A stretch of DNA of 64,000 bases from Ligula intestinalis (taxonomy: Eukaryota; Platyhelminthes; Cestoda; Diphyllobothriidea; Diphyllobothriidae). A model generated the notes under the pieces. The model ran no database searches and had not been told where the DNA came from. It worked only from the letters and a program-made list of their open reading frames with translations. The stretch spans positions 83,856,779 through 83,920,778 of the forward strand of contig JAYGXS010000003.1 in assembly GCA_036362985.1 (NCBI GenBank), given 5' to 3'. Below, piece after piece: positions 12,901-22,094 of the stretch; position 1 is the stretch's first letter, and each line of letters opens with the position of its first letter. The position numbers and the translations under genes were made by a program.

Positions 12901-15900
12901 TAAGGCGTTTGGGCCTGACGACATTATGATGGTACACCTAAAACACCTAGGCCCCCGGGGTGTCGAATTCCTGAACATGTTATTTAATATGTCTCTAGCC
13001 ACGTGCCATATATCAGCTATCTGGAAAATGGCCCATAGCCTCCTCAGCCACAAAGCGGGTAAAGACGCCGCTGTCTCAGTTACCACCCGATCTCGCTCTT
13101 CAGCCCGGCCGTGAAAATACTTGAGCGTCTTATTCCCACGTCGCCCAACAGACATGCCAACCTCAAAGAGTACCAACACGGTTTCAGAGCTTTCCACTCT
13201 ACGTCGTCAGCCCTACAACGCGTCACGGACCGCATTGCATGTGGATTCAACGAAACGAAACCTGCGGACAGAACAGTAATGGTCGCCCTCGACCTTACTA
13301 AGACATTTGACTCGGTCAACATTAAAGTCTTGATGACATCTCTCATGGATTCGTCTCTACCGAACGAGCTCTGCAGATGGCTGAACTGCTATCTTCGTGA
13401 CAGACACGAGTCAAATTTTCGGGCACGCCATCCACAGCCCGCAACTCTAGGACAGGAGTTCCTCGAGGTTCTGTCAGTTCGCCATCGCTATTCAACATCT
13501 ATATGGCTGACCTCCCGAACCCCCCTCCCCCTGAAGTCGAGATAGTGTCCTATGCTGATGATATCACCTTGCCATCTTCTCACCCGAATTTCCGCATAGC
13601 TCCGACGTCTTAAATGACTACATTCCTAGTTTGGTCCGGCACCTAGCTGATAAGTATTTGAAGCTATCCGCGCCTAAGTCCTCAGTAACTCTGTTTACTC
13701 CGGACCCCTACGAATACAATTCCCATCCTCAAATTAAGGTGGACGGCAATGACTGCTTTATGTCAGTATCCTAAACTCCTGGGCCTCACTCTCGACCCGA
13801 TGCTGGCTCTACACCACCTTGCTGACATCCCAACCAAGAAAGCCAAAGCCAAACTCAACACACCCTAAAAGCTTTGGCAGGTTCTTCTTGGGGCCAGGAC
13901 ACCTAGACGCTAGTCACGACATACCGAGCAACAGGCAGGGCCGCGACTGAGCATGCACCAGCTGGGTGAAATTCCAACGCGTTGAGAACGCTGCTCTCCG
14001 CATCGCCACGGGCTGTGTTAATATGACCAATGTAGATCACTTCTATCAGGAAACTCAAGTCCTGCCTCTGAAAGTTCACTCTATCATGCAGACAAAAATC
14101 TACATTGCGCAATCCTATAATCCAGAACATCCGGGTTATCGTCTCTTAACACGCCCTCCACCTGCTAGACGCATGAAGCAATCTACCACAGACGCGCACC
14201 GTTCACATGCTTCGGTGTACCCTACTAATCTACCGATACCGGACCTCGTTAAGAGTCTCCACACCGAAACTGTCGAACAAGCCATTAGCAGCTATAAACC
14301 CAACAAAGTCCTCAACGCTCCTCCGCCGGACTCCGACGTCATAGCTAGAGAATGTAGGGCCAACCTGACCAGAAACGCCAGAACCAGACTATCCCAGCTG
14401 CGTTCCGGCTTCTCTACGCTGCTGAATTCATTCAAATGCCGTCTCACCTCATGCTTCGACAACGTCACGGCCAATTGTAGTGACTGCCTCCTGCCTTCCC
14501 ACACAACATGCCAACTTTTCAACTGCCCGGCAAAACCTACGGACCTCACCCCGAGGACCTATGGCTTCGCCCAGACAAAGTCGCTGAATTCCCTTATCTT
14601 TCTTAAAAATGTTAAAGCTTTATCCTTCTTAAAAATTTTATAGCACGTATTTCTGGCAAACTAGGATAAGGAAGTAAGTTAGTACAACAACAACAACAAT
14701 GACAAGACTTTACACTGACACTGCGTTTCTGGCCACATAAACCATGATAACCTTTTAGGGAAATATGCAGAAAATGCGTAGCACAGGAAGTCAACACACT
14801 ATCAGGCAGCATGAGAAAAACTCCTCCAGTAACTAGAAAATGGGCACGTACTTTTGTGGACAGCGTTGAGATGACGGTTCAGCTGCCCAAGGTTCGGAAA
14901 GACCTTGCCACAGAACTCACAGGCATAACTGCGCAGAGCTGTAAAACAAAAAAACATGAAATGAAAAGTTGCCAACCGGCCTTTTGCTTGCGGACACATT
15001 CGCAGAAAATGATTAAGTGAGAAATTAGTAGGATATTTTGAAGTATCAAGTGGATTGTCGCGGCCACATGCGCCTTCGTGAAAGCCAGGGGTAGAATGCC
15101 ACCGTGGGCTACATCAAGACCAGGAGACCTCACCTCCCAATGCAGAGAAGCGGGTGAATACTCATCTCTTGTAAATTAAATGGGGGTGGAAGGCTAGAGG
15201 GAAAAAGACACGTACTTTTATGAAAATTGATATGCCTCCTCAAGGTGCATTTCTCCGTGAACGTTTTGCCGCAAATCTCGCAAGAGTAGGGCGGTAACGC
15301 TGAAATAACAGAAGAAAAAGCTTCGATTGCATATCTCTTCCAGTGCTCTAAACAGGCATATGCAAAATAGGCCTAAATCTATCACGACACGCTAGGAGGC
15401 ATGACGGGAAAGACTGCGAACTACGGTATCCACACCCTCCAAGACTCTGAGTCAGACTGCAACGGCTCCCGCCCAAAGTCGTAATTCCCCGCAGCTGAGA
15501 TACGAGCTACCCTAACAGAAACTCAACATATGCGATAGGCACCAGATCGTGCACAAAAAGCGTATATGGGTTGTTGAGATTTACCAACTGCTGCCCCCCT
15601 AACGCAAATTCACTCGCGTTGACATCGTCTTGCAACTAGAGACTTGCAGGTGAAGGACGGAGTACATTTAATCCTGCACAAAGTTGTCTCATCAAAAATT
15701 AACTTCCAGAGTTAAGGTCCTCACGCGCGTTAGGCAAGAAACTAAGCCCTACTCCCTCGAACCATCATAGCTGTCCAGGTTAACTCACTTCGTCCTCTTC
15801 CACCCACAGTGGGCGGCTATACAGTTCTGTTTAAAAGGCCCACAGTCGTGTCCCCGTGAGCACACGACGCTAGAAAGGGTGTCGCAGTGAGCTGTTTGTA

Positions 15901-18900
15901 AGACTTGGGCACATGCGCAAAGGGTAGCGTATTTAAGGTCGTACTTCGAGTGACGACCGGGCTGCTGCAAAACGGAGAAGAAAACCAAAGCCCTGTAAGC
16001 AGCTGGACCATGTGATCAACCTCGCATTGCCGTGGTACCGATCGGTAAACCCATTCCCGTTCGCGCCTCCTCGCACCCCTTAGGGCTGACTGCTACCCAG
16101 CCCCAATCCAACCCACCCCATTTAACCACGTCCTGCAGGCTTTCATGAACTTCTTTGCTGTGACAACTACCTCCCCCCGACTCACTATGTGCCCACGTCT
16201 TTGACTAATTGTTTTCGACTCCCTTTACCCATCAAGTTTCACCCTTCGAGGCTGACACGTAATCCTCTTAGTAATAGGCAACGAACGTCTACAGCTAAAT
16301 AAGAGGTCAGGAAATTTTATGACGTCAATAAATTCTGCTAATCTCGTGATCTTTGCTTTCTTCAACTATGCTATAACCTACCAATTTTACATACCTTGCT
16401 TTCCTCCCTCCTCCCCCCCCCTACCACCAGCATCAGCCTACACTGTGTGCACCAGCATGCATCATAGTGCAAAAGCTTGTGGTAAGAAGGCAGTTTTCGG
16501 TGTAATATGCGATCCTCTGTAATCCTACAACCTACAAAGCAATGTCTTGACTGCGGTCGAAAGATTATCAATAAATTCTTTTGACCTGCATTTTATGCGA
16601 AGCCGTGGCCTAACTTAAGTAACAAGATATTTAGTTTTGGCACATTCGAATACTCCATTTGACTCAATCGTGAAATAAACGGTGGCCTTGGTGTGATACG
16701 AACCCACGACATCAAGGGCAGGGTTTGCGTGCAGCCAACGCTCTAAACATCTTAACTACGAGGCCCCGCCGGCAACCCTGAGATAAGTTAAGTTTGGATC
16801 AAACCATCCGCCTAGTCTACTCGAACACACAGAATCTACCAATTCTGGTACAGAAAGCTGACTGCCCAAGCAGGACGATCGAAACAATTACTCTAAAATC
16901 CAATAAAATAACTATTAGTATCACTTAGTTAACGAGGTGGGTAACTTGATTCAGAACTGCTGATGGAGTATAGGAGCTCAAATAGTTAATGAATTAGCTG
17001 CACTCAAGATTTGCAGTAAGCACTTAGGACAATAACATCACAGAAAGAAAGCAACATAGGCATAGCAAAGGGACACAGTTGAATGAACAAATAGCGGTCA
17101 ATGAGAGAAAAATTTACATTTGTGGACATAGTCGACATGCCGCTTCAGTACATCGCTTCGTGTGAAGGGCATTCCACAGAACTCGCATTTATGTTGTCCC
17201 CGCACTGGAAGGGAAAGAAGACCGACAGTCACGAAACAGAAAAGAAGAGTCACTTCTGTTAGACTAAAGTTGCGAAAATAATACTCGAAAGCTAGAGTCA
17301 AGGTTTTCAATAAGAAGACTGCATAGTCGCTGACGACGGTGACACCACAGGAGCACCAGAGACGGAATCACACTTCGCTCATCCAAACGAAGAACTGAGC
17401 ACATCACACAGGCCACACTTGTTAGAACAGCCTAACGAACAGCCTACGCAAGCAATAGCTTGCAGGCATAGCCGCACTCCAAGCAGGCTATGGATCGGCC
17501 TACACGGACGAACGTACGCTAGCCGTAAGTCGATCGATAATTCAGAATTCAAACTATAGTAATTCACAGAGCCAACAGCCAATGGGACCGGCCACTATTT
17601 CAGAAGAGAATCTGATTGGCTCAAGGAACATCGTTGACACACGTTTGTTTACCTAAATTTGTTGTACCTCGAACACTAAAGGACTTCCGCTTTCTGCACA
17701 CTTCCTGCTGTGTTCTCTCTTTGGGGGCTCACATGAGGCGTAGACGACGAATATTTTTGCCTGGGCTTCTGTTACAACAATTTGGCGACGTGATATCTCA
17801 GCCTGGGCCTCCATTATAAGAACACTTGCACCATGAACAATGAATTGGAAACGCAACCATTTCTGAGACTACACGAGACTTCCTTCCCAAAGCGGGCAAA
17901 ATAAGCGCATTAGTTGTAAATAGCTAGAAGCAAACCCTCAGCAAAAGCTTCATTATGAGTTTCCTACGACAAGATTGCAGTCCCACTTCCACACGCACAG
18001 GATAGGTAGCTTCGGTTGCAAGGCGGTTGGCAAACCCTGATAAAATTCTCGATTTCCAAACACTACCATAGGAGCTGTCCATCTGAACTGAAAGTAGCAC
18101 CCCGTCAACTTGACCTCCTCACACAAACCATATACAAACTAGTCCCAGGGAGCAGTTAAGAAGCAGATGCAGTAACTGGAAAGAGCACGTTATCGGCCTG
18201 ACGTTAAGAATTTATCCTCGTGCTAATCGTCAGAGACAGTCGTGGATAAGGGTGATAGGGACACAAAGATCGCAATACTTGAAGGCCACGGAGGCCAGAC
18301 CACCACGTGCAACGGTCTCTAATGATAGATCCAAGTGATAATGCGAAATGCCAATCCAACAAACTGTTTGTTCCAGCAAACAGTCAAGGGATGCTCGAAG
18401 TCTTCGACCGTTGATGTCTTCGACGCATCATTTCAATCTCTTAGCAAGATGGACATTCTAATATTCAGCCTTATCGCGGATGTTTCCATCTACCAAATCT
18501 ACCGTCATACATCCAGCAATGGTTTGAAATGACCAGTGCAAGCTATCTACGGAGGTCTGCAGAATGGTCGTGAATCCCTCTGGTACTTTAAACTGTAGAC
18601 ACCGACACGGCAGTCGACTGAGGACGTGACTCAAAACTGTCCCTTCAGACTTCGGATGAATGGGCCTCATAACCGCTTACGGCTTGCGACACTAAACAAG
18701 CACTGGGTTGACATTTGCGAGGTGTTCGTTTCCAACCGCCGCCAATGGGCTGCCGTTATCCGTGGTTCCGATTGATTTAACAATAGTCTCCCTCGAACTG
18801 TATGCTGCTATGTATGCGCGCGGAACAATGATGATTAAGCCCTTCTAAGGACCCCTCAGTGGCCTAACATGTCTTCTCAGCAAACAAATGTAAACAGCCT

Positions 18901-19700
18901 ATAGACCTTTCCGACTGAATCGAAATATAATCAGGTACAGCTTTTTCCTTGGTTTGGACAAAAAGTGTGCAGTTGAACCCCAGGCACACAATTACTCAGC
19001 CAGCAACCAAATAAAGAAGTTGTTCCAACAAGACAAAAAAATGAGAAGAAGCTCAGAGGAAAAATAAAAATAGCATGGGACATAACAGCTGGTGTTCGTG
19101 TTCACTTATGCCGTGAGACTTATTTATATTGCATCACAGGACAGGCCAGACGGATCAGGGAACAAGTAACGGAAGAAAGCATTACTCACGCAAACATTGA
19201 TCGTCTTCTAAATGGTTCACAGGTTCCTCGCCAGTGGGTTCTTCTACCTTGAAGTACTGCATGCCTGTGGGAATAAGGAGTAAAAAAAGAAGGACGCACC
19301 AGAAGTGTGTGCCTCCAGAGGACTTGTCGGATTAGAGGGTTTATTGGGAATAGATAGGCCAGCCGCCATGTTCAAATCACCCGTTGGAACACTTGAGAGG
19401 ACTGTGGGGGTCTGGGTTTCATGGTTCACCTCAGCTGGTGAAGGTGACGACACTGGTGATGGTTGCCACTTTTCCCCGATGCTTGCGCAGTCCCTGGCAT
19501 TGGATTCGTTTGAGTCTTGCTGGGCGCACAGTCGCCGGCTTCGACGCTGTAAGAACAGAATAATATACGGTTAAGTAAATCATACATGTCGATTTGCCGA
19601 TAGAGATTCCGAAGCCTAAATGCAATACAGACCTACCACAGACCGTTATAATTACCTTCCAACGCCTAAGCACTATCTTCTGGTTTAAACTTCCTTCTTC
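5005..19700 (-). CDS. Gene A: polydactyl C2H2 zinc-finger gene, one finger per exon
   Basis: Gene-level model on the - strand, in transcription order: 19700-19656, 19546-19300, 19264-19190, then finger exons 17204-17118, 15299-15216, 14938-14852, 11277-11191, 8930-8844, 6386-6300 and 5091-5005. Borders are AG/GT and phases match: the 45-nt exon is phase 0-0, the 247-nt exon 0-1, all later exons 1-1. The protein would have a short Ser/Pro/Thr-rich, probably disordered N-terminal part, an acidic linker, then seven fingers joined by 7-residue linkers that resemble but do not equal TGEKPY. By family it is a nuclear DNA-binding protein, probably a transcription factor; targets cannot be read. The true first and last exons are uncertain. 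If the donor at 5005 is not used, reading continues to a TAA at 4901-4903. Paralogue of gene B. Confidence 0.72.
6300..6386 (-). CDS. Gene A finger exon 6 (C2H2)
   Basis: 87 nt, acceptor TTGTCAG, donor GTACGT, phase 1-1. The finger is C-x2-C with DYSFKNSAALKR, then H-VNTV-H. The downstream intron (6130-6299) aligns in reverse with 51775-51920, making this the orthologous finger of gene B's exon at 51688. Confidence 0.82.
6828..6935. repeat. (ATG)n microsatellite with an assembly gap (6877-6886)
   Basis: A pure ATG/GAT trinucleotide run interrupted by ten Ns, preceded by short ACG and TTG runs. Read on the - strand it forms a (CAT)n tail directly after the tRNA-like repeat at 6945-7150, so it may be that element's 3' tail. 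The true length is unknown. Confidence 0.9.
6945..7150 (-). mobile_element. tRNA-derived SINE-like repeat, copy 1
   Basis: On the - strand 7043-6964 looks like a tRNA: a GGCTCTAG start, an A-box-like TAGGTTGAATTTGTAGAAC, and a clear B box GGGTTCGAATCC. It is preceded by a body (7150-7044) shared with copies at 16680-16890 and, more weakly, 9380-9600, and followed by a CAT-repeat tail. This is the layout of a Pol III SINE. The tRNA fold is imperfect, so it is not a tRNA gene. Confidence 0.6.
7830..8310. repeat. Dispersed block shared in reverse with 53650-54210
   Basis: Strong similarity to the reverse complement of 53650-54210, including CCCAATGCGCCAATCAGGCTA, CGGGACAAAGAGC-like and GGGGATTTCAACA stretches. 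In both copies the + reading (here) and - reading (there) share protein-like strings such as CLRGGTKS and RQQPPET, but this copy has stops. It sits in an intron of gene A and the partner lies 3' of gene B, so it moved with the inverted duplication. Confidence 0.75.
8480..8843. repeat. Intron block of gene A shared in reverse with gene B (50858-51240)
   Basis: The sequence 3' of the finger exon at 8844 matches, in reverse, the sequence after the gene B finger exon at 50771: for example the TCTCCGAGGAGG/ATCTTCCTTGGAGAG pair, the TGTGATGCAGTAA pair and the CCCAGGAGA/GGAGACCTCAACTCCCA pair. Part of it also repeats near 15110-15180. Non-coding. Confidence 0.65.
8844..8930 (-). CDS. Gene A finger exon 5 (C2H2)
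   Basis: 87 nt, acceptor TTATTTCAG, donor GTACGT, phase 1-1. The finger is LRPYPC-KI-C with GKNFSEMCYLKR then H-VDSL-H. Exon and flanks are close to 15216-15299 (direct) and to gene B's 50771-50857 (inverted), placing it in both duplications. Confidence 0.82.
9120..9380. repeat. Direct duplicate of 16400-16680
   Basis: CCTACACTGTGxGCA, CATCATAGTGCAAAAGCTTG and CTACAACCTACAAAGCAAT occur in the same order here and at 16430-16550. This is intronic non-coding sequence belonging to the tandem duplication of the two-finger cassette. Confidence 0.75.
9380..9600 (-). mobile_element. tRNA-derived SINE-like repeat, copy 2
   Basis: On the - strand 9478-9400 reads GGCCCTTGTAGTT..., an anticodon-loop-like CTGCATG (GCA at the anticodon positions), then a B-box-like GGCTTCGAACC. 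Orthologous by duplication to 16680-16890, so the insertion predates the tandem duplication of this part of gene A. Confidence 0.55.
9601..11190. other. AT-rich intron of gene A
   Basis: Very AT-rich with only short frames. The 9600-9700 and last 100 bases align with 16880-17110; the middle (about 9800-11050) has no counterpart in the second cassette and holds nothing I recognise, so it is probably an insertion. Confidence 0.45.
11191..11277 (-). CDS. Gene A finger exon 4 (C2H2)
   Basis: 87 nt, acceptor CTTCCAG, donor GTAAAA, phase 1-1. The finger is LRTHEC-AL-C with GKAFARYDALKR then H-VDSV-H. Direct duplicate of the exon at 17118-17204, with shared intron sequence on both sides. Confidence 0.8.
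11278..11640. repeat. Direct duplicate of 17205-17970 (intron sequence)
   Basis: AATAAGAAG..CTGACGACG, CACCAGAGACGGAA and GTTGTAAATAGC..GAA followed by TTTCCTACGA are found in the same order at 17310-17970. This marks the right-hand part of the tandem cassette duplication. The other copy carries about 400 bases of extra sequence (17440-17850). Confidence 0.7.
11700..11960. repeat. Degenerate CCCTAA-like repeat tract
   Basis: Loosely repeated AACCCTAA/AACCCTGA-type motifs at irregular spacing. It abuts the LINE at 11960. It may be a low-complexity 5' part of that element or a decayed satellite; not a clean telomere array. Confidence 0.35.
11960..14705 (+). mobile_element. Jockey/CR1-superfamily LINE, ORF2 remnant
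   Basis: A non-LTR retrotransposon on the + strand. The frame from 12297 holds the pre-RT region. 13111-13545 carries EYQHGFR and the RT motif A string ALDLTKTFDSVN. The catalytic SYADDIT lies near 13548-13568, in another frame. The C-terminal domain (13966-14643) includes RLSQLRSG and a C-x2-C-x4-H zinc-knuckle-like SDCLLPSHTTCQLFNC. An ACA-repeat tail follows at about 14682-14700. At least three frameshifts kill it. It lies between two direct duplicates of a gene A cassette, in antisense orientation within the intron. Confidence 0.82.
14852..14938 (-). CDS. Gene A finger exon 3 (C2H2)
   Basis: 87 nt, acceptor TTTTACAG, donor GTACGT, phase 1-1. The finger is LRSYAC-EF-C with GKVFPNLGQLNR then H-LNAV-H. 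Unlike its neighbours I find no close duplicate of this exon in the window. Confidence 0.82.
15216..15299 (-). CDS. Gene A finger exon 2 (C2H2, 84 nt)
   Basis: 84 nt instead of 87, still phase 1-1: one codon is missing between the two histidines, giving H-INF-H (C-x2-C-x12-H-x3-H). Acceptor TTATTTCAG, donor GTACGT. The finger is LPPYSC-EI-C with GKTFTEKCTLRR. Direct duplicate of 8844-8930 with shared flanks. Confidence 0.82.
15380..16400. other. Intron of gene A, no gene recognised
   Basis: Apart from about 50 bases shared with 8985-9060, this stretch has no counterpart in the other cassette and no recognisable coding sequence; a pyrimidine-rich C tract lies at 16405-16425. Confidence 0.4.
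16400..16680. repeat. Direct duplicate of 9120-9380
   Basis: See the partner block: identical order of conserved words with scattered substitutions. Part of the tandem duplication of a two-finger cassette. Confidence 0.75.
16680..16890 (-). mobile_element. tRNA-derived SINE-like repeat, copy 3 (tRNA-Cys-like head)
   Basis: On the - strand 16765-16684 keeps most tRNA features: acceptor-stem halves GGCCTCG and CAAGGCC pair at six of seven positions, an anticodon-like stem with loop CTGCACG places GCA at the anticodon, and the T-arm reads GTGGGTTCGTATCACAC. Mismatches and its shared body show it is a tRNA-derived repeat, not a gene. The anticodon suggests tRNA-Cys ancestry (inference). Confidence 0.58.
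17118..17204 (-). CDS. Gene A finger exon 1 (C2H2)
   Basis: 87 nt, acceptor CTTCCAG, donor GTAAAT, phase 1-1. The finger is RGQHKC-EF-C with GMPFTRSDVLKR then H-VDYV-H. It ends in T rather than A; spliced to the next exon it gives TCG (Ser). Direct duplicate of 11191-11277. Confidence 0.8.
17440..18380. other. Intron of gene A, no gene recognised
   Basis: 17860-17970 belongs to the tandem duplicate of 11520-11610. The rest shows no recognisable gene. Confidence 0.4.
18385..18790 (+). pseudogene. RTE-like LINE 3' end fragment
   Basis: Collinear with the 3' end of the RTE at 29880-30300: CTCGAAGTCTT..GATCGTTG, CATACATCCAG, GTCTGCAGA, CGACACTxxAACAA and GCCGxTATCCGTG occur in the same order. 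The two are diverged and both non-coding now. This piece lies antisense in the intron after the gene A 75-nt exon. Confidence 0.7.
18800..19189. other. Intron of gene A, nothing recognised
   Basis: No coding sequence or repeat recognised apart from the approach to the exon donor at 19189. Confidence 0.35.
19190..19264 (-). CDS. Gene A 75-nt acidic exon
   Basis: 75 nt, acceptor TTCCCACAG, donor GTGAGT, phase 1-1. Encodes QYFKVEEPTGEEP and an acidic end. Gene B has the same exon at 48754-48828, same length and phase, with conserved splice sites. It is separated from the upstream exon by a 35-nt intron. Not a known domain; it links the Ser/Pro-rich part to the fingers. Confidence 0.72.
19300..19546 (-). 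CDS. Gene A 247-nt Ser/Pro-rich exon
   Basis: 247 nt, acceptor TTCTTACAG, donor G|GTGCGT, phase 0-1. Its 82 codons are open and begin with an Arg-rich RRSRR, then KWQPSPVSSPSPAEVNH, TPTVLSSVPTGDLN and PTSPLEAHTSG. Gene B's exon at 48472-48718 is also 247 nt with no indel of net effect, which supports coding function. Composition suggests a disordered region that could bind partners or activate transcription (inference). Confidence 0.74.
19656..19700 (-). CDS. Gene A 45-nt exon
   Basis: 45 nt, acceptor TTGTTACAG, donor AAG|GTAATT, phase 0-0 (15 codons, EEGSLNQKIV...). The matching gene B exon (48315-48359) has the same length and splice sites but quite different residues, so it may be under weak constraint or may be untranslated. 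Confidence 0.5.
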
Positions 19701-20075
19701 CTGTAACAAAAGTAAACGATATTGAAGATACTTATACTAATAATAGGAGGCTTCCATAGAAGAGAGGTACACACTGAATAAGACATTGTTAGTGTTACAA
19801 AACACAAAGATTAAACTGACTACTGATTGACCCAAAACATTTGAAAAAAATTTCTGCCAAGTCGGTACGCGTAGAGCAATGCTCACGCCACGGTAATGCT
19901 AAACGAACATGCTGAGATGATTCTGGACAAGATTTCGTATATGATACGAATACGTCACAATAATTTCACATTCAGCGCAGTGTATAACCGTTCGATCGTC
20001 GATCGCGACCATTCCGACCATTGGTTCAGAGATTGCGATGACTTGCGCGCGAGTAAGATTATAGTAAGAGTATAC

Positions 20076-20103
20076 TTGCGCCTTGGCGTAGTGTCATGAC
20101 CAT
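20076..20103 (-). CDS. Gene A possible first exon (uncertain)
   Basis: An ATGGTCATG start preceded by an in-frame TAA, with a GTATAC donor at 20075. The gene B counterpart (47870-47929) is 60 nt and in frame with its next exon; here only 28 nt remain, which would put the 45-nt exon out of frame. Either gene A has lost this start or neither is the real one. Confidence 0.25.
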
Positions 20104-20945
20104 GAACAATTAACAGCTGATGCTTAATTCCAATTTCGGATTCTTCTGGCTGGATGATAACAACAAGGAAGACCGGAATGAACAACCCGTCTACATCGTT
20201 CGTAACGCTTCAACGATATAAAGTGTGAAAACGTTACGATGGATTTTATACGTGATTTAGGATGTAAACTTTCGGATAACAACATACTTCAGTGCTTTTC
20301 TATAAAAAATTTAAGGCGGCAATACACGTAAGCTGAGCGCTGGGTGGGCAGCTATCGAAACAGCAAGCGACAACAGGTATCAAAACTACTATTATGCAAA
20401 AGGAGAACGAGTAAAATCATGTCTTGGTGCTCATGAAAAGGGCAGCTAGGATAACAAAACTCAAAATAAACAGCAAAATGCAAACAAAAACGACGCACTA
20501 TCGGTCAGAGATGCGGGAGCGACAGTTTGACCGTCGATTTCGACTGTCTACTGTATGCTAAAGATCAGGGTTGTGTAGGGACGGTAACTTGCGAGTGAAA
20601 TAATTTAAGTGATAGCAGACTTGCGTAGCATCTACCACACTCTCTCTCTTCGTCCACCCAGCTGTGTCGGGGTCAAGATTGCCAAGAAGAGCAGAGGGCG
20701 CAGGCCGCTAAGGTAACAAAAGCCGTGCCTATGCGTGTTACCACACGCCCCCCCCCCCCCATATTCGGCTTTTGCTACGGGAGCGCAACCCGAATAACGC
20801 TTGCTGTACCCTAATGTAGTCCCTGTCGTGGTCCAGCGCATATGACACGCGGCACACCAAATCTTAGATTGTACAAATATGAATGCTAGATCTATTGTCT
20901 GCAAAATTGCCGATTCCAGTCCGTGCATTGAATACTTCTGGTCTT
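20104..20945. promoter_or_regulatory. Gene A 5' flank conserved with gene B (candidate promoter/5' UTR)
   Basis: Upstream of the candidate start, 20104-20290 matches 47690-47869 in reverse and 20620-20940 matches 47020-47330 in reverse, e.g. TTTTGCAGACAA/TTGTCTGCAAAA and GCCACACCAAAT-like stretches. No core-promoter motif is convincing. Conservation may simply reflect the age of the duplication. Confidence 0.4.
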
Positions 20946-22058
20946 GCGTCCGCTTATAAGCCAGTCACTCGTTGTGTCTAGACACAACGGCATCCAAGTA
21001 AAGCTAGCTATATATGCCTGCAATGTATTAAATACGAATCTAGTTGCTTTGCCAAGTAACAACAGGAAGAATCAGCATTGCAGGGAATCTTGAATTCACG
21101 TATGCCAATCAGAAAGCCTTATGCGTAGGAAAATAGTGAATATAAAACAACTTTCCTTACATGCATATTTCACCAAAAATTCAAAGCCTATATTCCGATA
21201 TTGCGCTCACCATTGTCCAATCAAAATCCGGTGTTTAAATCCTGACTTCTAAGCAGTTCTCGAGTTGAATGGACGAAGTTTACCGCGAAATAATTGCCTC
21301 TTAAAAAGTGGAGCATGCATGGCCGGGCAACAGTAGCTTACGTAGGCCCACTTATTTATCCCTACTTCCTGCCTGTTTTCCTACGAAAACAGTGGGTTAT
21401 AGGGTTTTATGGGTGAGGAATCAGGACACGCAGTGGAATAAACTTGAATAAATACTAAATGCATTTTTATTTTACCATATTTAGAAGTGTTGTTGATTTA
21501 TACCTGTACATTTTCCTAATATGTATAATTTAACTAATTGCGGGAAAACCTGATTATCAAACTGCAGGTTTCTTGAATTCCCCGAAAAATCGAAATAGTG
21601 GTCAGGAGGTCATCTACTTCAACCAACCTGTGAACCAACATACCGATCTGGAGTTAGATTAGTATAGTCCGCGGCAAGAAGCAACGCGCACATCTTCAAT
21701 TTACATACGGAACAACACTCCCAGTGGCCGCGGGAAGCAACTTCGAATACATTTTTTTTTTCACTTTACACTTACTTCAAAAAATTTCGTTTTCTGCCTA
21801 TCCTATTTCCTCACCCCCCAAAACTCTATAAGCACCGTATTTGCTGGTAGAATGCTGGGACTAGGGGTATGTGAGTGGGCCTACATAAACTAATTTTGAC
21901 CATGGCCGTTTGTATGTCACTTCTAGCCTATTAAATACCATATTTCTGGTCTGCTACGCGAATGCCGCTTGCCTTCCCTCGAACACAGATGGAATTTATG
22001 CAATTTTAGTGTTGATAATCGGGGTAATCTTTGCGGATACGGTAAAGAAAATAAGACG
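20946..22058. other. Intergenic, no gene recognised
   Basis: AT-rich, with a poly-T run near 21750-21760. No feature supported. Confidence 0.35.
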
Positions 22059-22094
22059 GCAAAAGCGATGGATTTTCTCCAACCCTAGTAGAAA

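Noticed and set aside
16684..16765. Functional tRNA-Cys gene.
   Set aside because: Several stem mismatches and two sister copies sharing a long non-tRNA body point to a SINE.
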